From positions 1-28,504 of the forward strand of contig JAZNTT010000071.1 in assembly GCA_045591885.1 (NCBI GenBank): 28,504 nucleotides of DNA, read 5' to 3'. The notes under the pieces are model-generated. The model worked only from the letters and a program-made list of their open reading frames with translations. It was not told the origin of the DNA and searched no databases. Source of the stretch: Colimorpha_A sp045591885 (GTDB lineage Bacteria > Bacillota > Clostridia > Oscillospirales > CAG-272). Position numbers and translations under genes: made by a program. Positions 23,864-28,504 of the stretch are shown here, piece after piece. The number at the start of each line of letters is the position of its first letter. Within the stretch, counting starts at the first letter, position 1.

Positions 23864-24826
23864 TTATTTGATCTTGATTTTTATATCACCCGTATCGGTT
23901 GTGATCTCACATTTACCCCCCGTTACCGTTTTTGGCACGTCGATATCACCCGTATCGGTTCTTGCGATAAACACCTTGTCGGAAAGAAGCGTTCCTCTGA
24001 CATCGCCCGTATCGGTTTTGATGTATATCTCCGCGGCGTCGCAGCTATCAAGCTTGATATCACCCGTATCGGTTTTGACATTGTATTTCTCTGCCGCGAT
24101 AACGCTTTTAAGCACAACGTCGCCCGTGTCACCGCTTACCGTCAGATTCTTACAGTTAACGTCGGTCAACACCGCATCACCGGTTGACATCTTGGTTTTC
24201 AGGTTACCGATGCATAAGATCTTTGAAATCTTTATATTTCCCGTTGTTGTCGTTATATCAATGCTTCCTGCTGTTATCTCGCTGATACGCACGTCACCCG
24301 TTGTTGCCTTGATCTTCAATTCTCCGTTTACCGATGCGTAGCATTTCACGTCACCCGTAGACACCTTGACCGAAAGGTCTTTAAAAGTCATACCGCTTGA
24401 TATCTTCACGTCGCTTGTGTCCGCCTTAATGCTGAGAGACAGGTATTCTTTTTCGGGAAGATAGACGGTAATTTTAGGCTGTTTGAAGTTGATTCCGATA
24501 AACATAGACCAGCGGAATCCGCCCTTTCGCTTGACCGAAAGCGTGCCGTCTGCAAGCTCGACCGTGTGATTTTCGTCCTCGGGAAGATAGGTCACGATCC
24601 TGACCTTTTCGTCATTCGATTTTAAGAAGATTATGTCAGCGGTATCCGATATGACCGATATATTGTCAAGTGTTTCTTCAAAAACGTAGGTATCGGTCTC
24701 ATATTTGACTGTTGTCAGCTTCGTAAAGTCCCAGCCGTGAGCCGCCATAGCGGAGGTAAAGACAATTCCTCCAATCAGAATAAGGATCGTCGCAATTATC
24801 ATTGTAAGCTTCATTTTCTTATTCAT
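23864..24826 (-). CDS. DUF4097 beta-strand-repeat protein
   Basis: This 320-residue protein has one membrane segment near the N terminus (about 8-30) and a large outer part. From about residue 130 it is a regular repeat of short beta-strand units with the core S/T-x-TGD-(I/V), such as TDTGDIK and KVSTGDVKC. The DNA repeat unit is 57 or 60 bases. This matches the DUF4097 family, which folds as a right-handed beta solenoid or similar. Function is unknown. A strong AAGGAGGTGG ribosome binding site precedes the ATG, which overlaps the DUF1700 stop by one base (TAATG). It is the last gene of a PadR-controlled operon. Confidence 0.9.
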   Translation of the reverse strand: MNKKMKLTMIIATILILIGGIVFTSAMAAHGWDFTKLTTVKYETDTYVFEETLDNISVISDTADIIFLKSNDEKVRIVTYLPEDENHTVELADGTLSVKRKGGFRWSMFIGINFKQPKITVYLPEKEYLSLSIKADTSDVKISSGMTFKDLSVKVSTGDVKCYASVNGELKIKATTGDVRISEITAGSIDITTTTGNIKISKILCIGNLKTKMSTGDAVLTDVNCKNLTVSGDTGDVVLKSVIAAEKYNVKTDTGDIKLDSCDAAEIYIKTDTGDVRGTLLSDKVFIARTDTGDIDVPKTVTGGKCEITTDTGDIKIKIK

Positions 24827-25434
24827 TACGCCACCTCCTTTTTAGAGAAAAGACCAATGAAACGCTTGAATACCAATACGGTAAGCCTTATCATCAGCTT
24901 TGAGAGGCTAAGACAGCCGTAGAATGCAAACACCGTAAGTCCCGCAGAGACAAGGGCCGAGCCGATTATCGCGATTCCCGTTATCGCCTGCGAGCCGATG
25001 ATCTGAATCAGACCGAGCACAAGCAAGTAAGGAGAAACAACTGCAAGCGTGACGAAGCACGCCCAGAGCGAGATCATTATCGCCCACGCCGATGCGTAAA
25101 GAGAAAGACCGACTACAAACGCCGCGCACACGAGCGGAACCCAAACGGGTATTCCGAGTATCAGAAGTGCGATCTCCCAGCCTGCAAGCTTCCGTTTCGG
25201 CTTCTCTTCGAGCTTACGCTCGGCTTCGGATTTCATCTGCGCCGATTCAGACATTATTCCCTTTGCGATCTCATCGATATCACCGATTGCCGCGACTGCT
25301 TCTTCCTCGGTCAGACCCTCTTCCATTCGGTCATCTATCATTTCGCTGTAAAACGTCAGGCGTTCCTCGATCTCACTTTCGGCAAGTCCCGAAAGCTTTT
25401 TATCGAGCGCAAGCATAAACTGTATTTTAGTCAT
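24826..25434 (-). CDS. DUF1700 (HAAS) domain membrane protein
   Basis: This 202-residue protein has an N-terminal alpha-helical HAAS signalling domain (about 1-70; the segment FYSEMIDDRMEEGLTEEEAV, then AIGDIDEIA) and four or five membrane helices (about 85-185). DUF1700 proteins are typically encoded between a PadR repressor and a DUF4097 protein, exactly as here. The role is not established; membrane-stress sensing or transport support has been suggested for the group. The ATG at 25434 lies four bases after the padR stop with GGAGGAG inside the padR end. Confidence 0.9.
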   Translation of the reverse strand: MTKIQFMLALDKKLSGLAESEIEERLTFYSEMIDDRMEEGLTEEEAVAAIGDIDEIAKGIMSESAQMKSEAERKLEEKPKRKLAGWEIALLILGIPVWVPLVCAAFVVGLSLYASAWAIMISLWACFVTLAVVSPYLLVLGLIQIIGSQAITGIAIIGSALVSAGLTVFAFYGCLSLSKLMIRLTVLVFKRFIGLFSKKEVA

Positions 25435-25438
25435 CGTA

Positions 25439-25747
25439 TCACTCCTCCTTCACTACAAAATTGTATATAGAAACAATTTCTTTCCATTCTGTCTTAAATT
25501 CTTCTATTCTCTTCCGACCGATGTCCGTTATTCTGTAATACTTGCGTAGACGTCCTCCGTGCTCTGCTGTCCATACCGTCAGCATTTCGGCGTTTTCAAG
25601 GCGCTTTAGGATCGTATAAAGAGTCGATTCCGAAAGCTCTATATACGGTTTCATATCCTTTATTATTTTATAGCCGTAGGAGTCCTCGTTTTTTATAGCC
25701 GCAAGCACGCATACGTCAAGCAGTCCTCTTTTCAACTGAATATCCAT
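25439..25747 (-). CDS. PadR-family transcriptional regulator
   Basis: This 102-residue winged-helix regulator has the PadR pattern: LKRGLLDVCVLAAIKNEDSY at the N terminus, GYKIIKDMKPYIELSESTLYTILKRLE as the recognition region, then the wing with GGRLRKYYRITDIGRKRIEEF. The short C terminus places it in the smaller PadR subfamily. Members repress their own operon and nearby membrane genes and respond to small hydrophobic or antimicrobial compounds. It is the first gene of padR-DUF1700-DUF4097 and has a GGGGAGGT ribosome binding site. Confidence 0.93.
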   Translation of the reverse strand: MDIQLKRGLLDVCVLAAIKNEDSYGYKIIKDMKPYIELSESTLYTILKRLENAEMLTVWTAEHGGRLRKYYRITDIGRKRIEEFKTEWKEIVSIYNFVVKEE

Positions 25748-25771
25748 ATCATACCTCCCCTTACATAATAC

Positions 25772-25800
25772 ATCATATCACGAGGTATTGCTCTTGTCAA
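25772..25800 (-). promoter_or_regulatory. Promoter of the padR operon
   Basis: On the minus strand TTGACA (25800-25795) and TATGAT (25777-25772) are 17 bases apart; TGA before TATGAT makes the -10 extended. An AATAC/GTATT inverted repeat (25767-25771 and 25785-25789) spans the -10 and could be a PadR operator; that part is inference. Confidence 0.85.
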
Positions 25801-25820
25801 GAGGTTTTTGCAAAAAAATA

Positions 25821-25849
25821 TTGCAGAATTTCGTCTTTTGTATTATAAT
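25821..25849 (+). promoter_or_regulatory. Promoter of the rRNA methyltransferase gene
   Basis: TTGCAG (25821-25826) and TATAAT (25844-25849) are 17 bases apart. The ATG at 25879 follows TAGGAG. The promoter is back-to-back with that of the padR operon, with 20 bases between the two -35 boxes. Confidence 0.8.
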
Positions 25850-25878
25850 GAGAAGGAAATCTTTTTAGGAGCACAAAC

Positions 25879-27324
25879 ATGAATCTGCCCGAAGCCTTCT
25901 GCGCGCGAATGAAAATGATGCTCGGTGATGAATATGATGCTTTTTTGTCCTCGTATGACCGTCCAAGCACGCCGTCTCTGCGTCTGAATCCTTTGAAAAA
26001 GAATAATATTTGCTTAAGTGATATTTCGGAAATGCCGTGTATAGGCGAGCGTGTGCCGTGGGCGGAGAACGGGTACTACTACGATCCCGAAAGTGAAACG
26101 CGTCCCGGCAAGCATCCGTATCACGAAAGCGGCGCTTACTATATTCAGGAGGCGAGTGCAATGCTCCCCGCTTCCCTTTTCCCGCCGTCTGAAAATGACA
26201 AGGTACTTGACCTTTGTGCAGCGCCCGGCGGAAAAAGCACTCAGCTTGCGGCCGCCCTTTACGGTACAGGACTTATCGTTTCGAACGAGATACATCCTCA
26301 AAGAGCGTCGATCCTTTCGCAAAACGTTGAGCGAATGGGGATCCGAAACGCAGTCGTTACAAATCACGCGCCGAAGGAGCTTGCAAAGCATTTCCCTGCA
26401 TTCTTTGACAAGGTAGTCGTTGACGCGCCCTGCTCGGGTGAGGGCATGTTCCGCAAGGAGGAGCAGGCACTCGCAATGTGGAGTCAGGAAAACGTCGACC
26501 TATGTGCTACGCGTCAGAAGGACATTCTCGAATCTGCTTCCGAAATGCTAAAGCCCGACGGATACCTGACGTATTCAACCTGCACCTTTGCGCCCGAGGA
26601 AAACGAGGGCGTAATTTTGCATTTTCTCCGTAATCACCCCGAATTTGAGGTCGTTCTGCCGAAAAATCGGACGGTACTTGACTGCATTGAAAAGGGGCTT
26701 ATCGACCGCGGAAACCCTGCGTGGGTCGATAGCGGCGATGAATATGCCGAACAGCTAAGAAACACGCTTCGCATCTTCCCGCATCACGCAAACGGCGAGG
26801 GGCATTTTGCGGCACTTCTACACAAATCCGCTGACGCGACGACCTTTAGCGCAAAAGAGCGCAAAAACGACAAGAAGAAGCAAAAGGAAAGGGGCGGTCG
26901 TCCCCAAACGACGCCAGAGAGCGCGTACAAGCTTTTCTTGCAGTTCATCAAGGACGTGACCGACGAGACGGTAGACGGTGTTCCCTGCCTTTACGGTGAA
27001 CAGCTTTATCTGTGTCCAAATGATCTGCCGTCGCCGCGCGAGGGGCTTAAGACGCTTCGGCACGGCTTGCATCTCGGCACGGTCGTAAACGGTAACCGTT
27101 TTGAGCCGTCGCACGCGTTGGCGCTGGCGCTTGATCCGTCAAAGGCAAAAAAGACCTTCTCTGTCGACCTCGGCTCGGCATCATCTTATCTGCGCGGCGA
27201 GGTCATTCCCTGCGGTAACGAAAAGGGTTGGCACATCGTAACGCACGGTTACTTCCCTCTTGGATGGGGCAAGGCAAGCGACGGAATGATGAAAAACCAT
27301 TACCCGAAGGGGTTAAGAAAGTAA
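25879..27324 (+). CDS. rsmF: RsmF/NOP2-type rRNA cytosine-C5 methyltransferase
   Basis: The enzyme transfers methyl from SAM to C5 of a cytosine in ribosomal RNA, likely 16S by family. The 481-residue protein has an N-terminal RNA-binding part, the SAM site DLCAAPGGKS (111-120), Cys185 in DAPCSGEGMF and nucleophile Cys235 in YSTCTFAPEENE. A Lys-rich linker near 330-345 leads to the C-terminal segment (about 350-481) that is characteristic of the long RsmF type. It starts at ATG 25879. It is the only plus-strand gene of the right end and ends at a bidirectional terminator. Confidence 0.93.
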   Translation: MNLPEAFCARMKMMLGDEYDAFLSSYDRPSTPSLRLNPLKKNNICLSDISEMPCIGERVPWAENGYYYDPESETRPGKHPYHESGAYYIQEASAMLPASLFPPSENDKVLDLCAAPGGKSTQLAAALYGTGLIVSNEIHPQRASILSQNVERMGIRNAVVTNHAPKELAKHFPAFFDKVVVDAPCSGEGMFRKEEQALAMWSQENVDLCATRQKDILESASEMLKPDGYLTYSTCTFAPEENEGVILHFLRNHPEFEVVLPKNRTVLDCIEKGLIDRGNPAWVDSGDEYAEQLRNTLRIFPHHANGEGHFAALLHKSADATTFSAKERKNDKKKQKERGGRPQTTPESAYKLFLQFIKDVTDETVDGVPCLYGEQLYLCPNDLPSPREGLKTLRHGLHLGTVVNGNRFEPSHALALALDPSKAKKTFSVDLGSASSYLRGEVIPCGNEKGWHIVTHGYFPLGWGKASDGMMKNHYPKGLRK

Positions 27325-27325
27325 A

Positions 27326-27355
27326 AAAAGGACGCGGAATATTCCGCGTTCTTTT
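27326..27355. terminator. Bidirectional intrinsic terminator
   Basis: An 18-bp perfect palindrome (ACGCGGAAT/ATTCCGCGT, 27332-27349) is flanked by an A-run on the left and CTTTT on the right, so it can end both the rsmF transcript and the minus-strand surface-protein transcript that stops at 27359. Confidence 0.88.
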
Positions 27356-27358
27356 CAT

Positions 27359-28504
27359 TTATTTATTTTTTGCGTTCTTCTTGTTATTAATGAATATTGC
27401 AATCGCTACGCCTGCACCGACTATAACTACTACCGAAACAATAATCGGTACGATGTAATTATCGTTCTTCTTATTACCCTTACCGCTTTCGCCATCGGTC
27501 GTGTCAGCAGGTCCTGTCACGTCGGGAGAGGTAGTTTCGTCGCCGCCCATCGTAGTGTTATCGGGAGCGGTCGTTTCGTCGGGGTTAGTATTGTTGCCAC
27601 CCGTCGTAGTGTTATCGGGAGTAGTGCTTCCGTTTGTATGTCCGCATCTGTCACAAGTGTTGTCATTGCCGTAGTTGTGACCGAGAGAGCTTCCCTCGGT
27701 TGCCTGACACTTGGTACAGGTCTTGGGAGTATCGCAGTCGGCAGGTGTCCAGTTGTGACCTGTTGCCTTGATTACTGCACCTTCGTTAATAACCTGCTTA
27801 CAGGAGGTACACTTGATCTTACCCGTGTGTCCGTCAACGGTACAGGTCGGTGCCTTTGCACCCTCGATCGTAGTATTTGTATGAGAGCAGGTCGGTGTAG
27901 AAGAACCCGAGCCCGAGCCGTCGCCCGTGTAAACCGTGATGCTCATTGCACGGCTCTGCTTTGCCAGATTGGAATACGTAACAGAATTGACCGGCGAAGT
28001 GAATACGACGGTAATGATACCGTTGCTTTCTGTAGCACTCGCGCCGTCGGGGGCATTCAGCCAGCTTCCGGTGTACTTGCTGTCTGTAATTCCTTCGCAG
28101 TTTATCTCGAGCTTGGTTATACCGGGATATTCAATAATAACGTCAGAGCCCTGGTAGAAGCGTGCGGGATTGCTGTAATCCTTGACGTCGCTTTGCGAGT
28201 TTGCTTTATTGTTTGTAACGGTTATACCGCTCTGCTTCCAAACCTGCTTTGACGTATTGTACTCGATAAGATTTGCCTTGTCAGTAAAGCTGATAATAAC
28301 GGTCGTACCGCCCGAGTTTGTCGGTTCATCAGCGCCGCAGACGGTACACTTATTATTGCTGTAATTATGTCCCTTTGCGTTTGTCTTATCGCCCGTATAA
28401 GTATCTCCGCAGAGCGAGCAGGTGTAGGTCGTGAAGCCGCCGCTTATGCAGTTCGGCTTAACTACGACGGATGTATACTTATGAGTACAAGCTGCGGGAG
28501 GAGT
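27359..28504 (-). CDS. C-terminal part of a Cys-rich surface protein (N terminus outside window)
   Basis: This minus-strand frame is open from the right edge of the window to TTA at 27359, giving 381 visible residues without a start; the M at 27946 is internal. In order it shows a Cys-rich module (CTHKY..CISGG..TCSLCGDTYTG..KCTVCG), then a beta-rich domain of about 120 residues with ISFTDKANLIEYNTSKQVW and YSNPARFYQGSDVIIEYPGI. A second Cys-rich module follows (CSHTNTT, CTSCK, CTKC, CDRCGHTNG), then a Thr/Pro/Asp-rich stalk. A C-terminal membrane segment (IVPIIVSVVVIVGAGVAIAIF) with a positive tail (NNKKNAKNK) anchors it. No sortase motif is visible. The Cys-rich style matches that of the protein at 21612-23648. 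Confidence 0.85.
   Translation of the reverse strand, partial: TPPAACTHKYTSVVVKPNCISGGFTTYTCSLCGDTYTGDKTNAKGHNYSNNKCTVCGADEPTNSGGTTVIISFTDKANLIEYNTSKQVWKQSGITVTNNKANSQSDVKDYSNPARFYQGSDVIIEYPGITKLEINCEGITDSKYTGSWLNAPDGASATESNGIITVVFTSPVNSVTYSNLAKQSRAMSITVYTGDGSGSGSSTPTCSHTNTTIEGAKAPTCTVDGHTGKIKCTSCKQVINEGAVIKATGHNWTPADCDTPKTCTKCQATEGSSLGHNYGNDNTCDRCGHTNGSTTPDNTTTGGNNTNPDETTAPDNTTMGGDETTSPDVTGPADTTDGESGKGNKKNDNYIVPIIVSVVVIVGAGVAIAIFINNKKNAKNK

Noticed and set aside
23730..24341. A 203-codon plus-strand frame with repeated SPVSVL units
   Set aside because: It is the antisense reading of the TGD repeats of the DUF4097 gene, so its repeats are a by-product.
23886..24365. Regularly spaced repeats that could suggest a CRISPR array
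   Set aside because: The units lie in frame within a coding gene at 57/60-base spacing, the between-unit sequence codes for matching beta-strands, and no cas gene is near.

Overview
The window looks like a chromosomal segment of a low-to-mid GC Gram-positive bacterium of class Clostridia, probably a gut member of the Oscillospirales or a related order. The evidence is the Firmicutes-type cell-division cluster (yggS-sepF-ylmG-divIVA followed by ileS-lspA-rluD), DivIVA and SepF themselves, the PadR/DUF1700/DUF4097 operon, Thr/Glu-rich lipoprotein and surface-protein styles, strong Shine-Dalgarno sites and many TGn-extended -10 promoters. No rRNA or tRNA gene is present, so the taxonomic call is inference.

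Left part (1-7128). A palindromic noncoding repeat lies at the left edge, followed by dapA on the minus strand and a divergent queA with a clear promoter. A MITE-like palindromic element (2201-2324) then separates queA from a tight plus-strand run: an APH(3')-type phosphotransferase, a putative glycosyltransferase and miaA. A promoter after miaA drives an HlyD-like membrane-anchored protein overlapping yggS.

Middle part (7205-18776). sepF has its own promoter and a leader hairpin. ylmG, divIVA, ileS, lspA, rluD, a HAD phosphatase, metG, tatD, pncB and mgsA follow, all on the plus strand. From ileS onward the genes overlap or are separated by a few bases to a few tens of bases. This block links division-site placement, aminoacylation, lipoprotein maturation, RNA modification, NAD salvage and the methylglyoxal bypass. 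The expected ylmH is absent between ylmG and divIVA.

Right part (18777-28504). A perfect 15-bp stem hairpin separates mgsA from the convergent nagA. nagA is divergent from an AraC-family regulator; the shared intergenic region has two good promoters and three copies of GTATCAAA, a candidate operator. A bidirectional terminator follows. On the minus strand comes a three-gene operon: a large secreted protein with a duplicated domain, a Thr-rich lipoprotein and a 39-residue acidic peptide gene. Next is a minus-strand padR-DUF1700-DUF4097 operon, divergent from a plus-strand RsmF-type rRNA methyltransferase gene. The window ends inside a minus-strand surface protein with Cys-rich modules and a C-terminal membrane anchor.

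The least explained parts are the secreted protein/lipoprotein/micropeptide operon, the palindromic repeats, and the nagA-araC control region. I did not see a phage, CRISPR array, intact insertion sequence or recognisable defence system. No gene-free stretch exceeds 300 bases; the longest (7778-8005) holds only a hairpin with a T-run.
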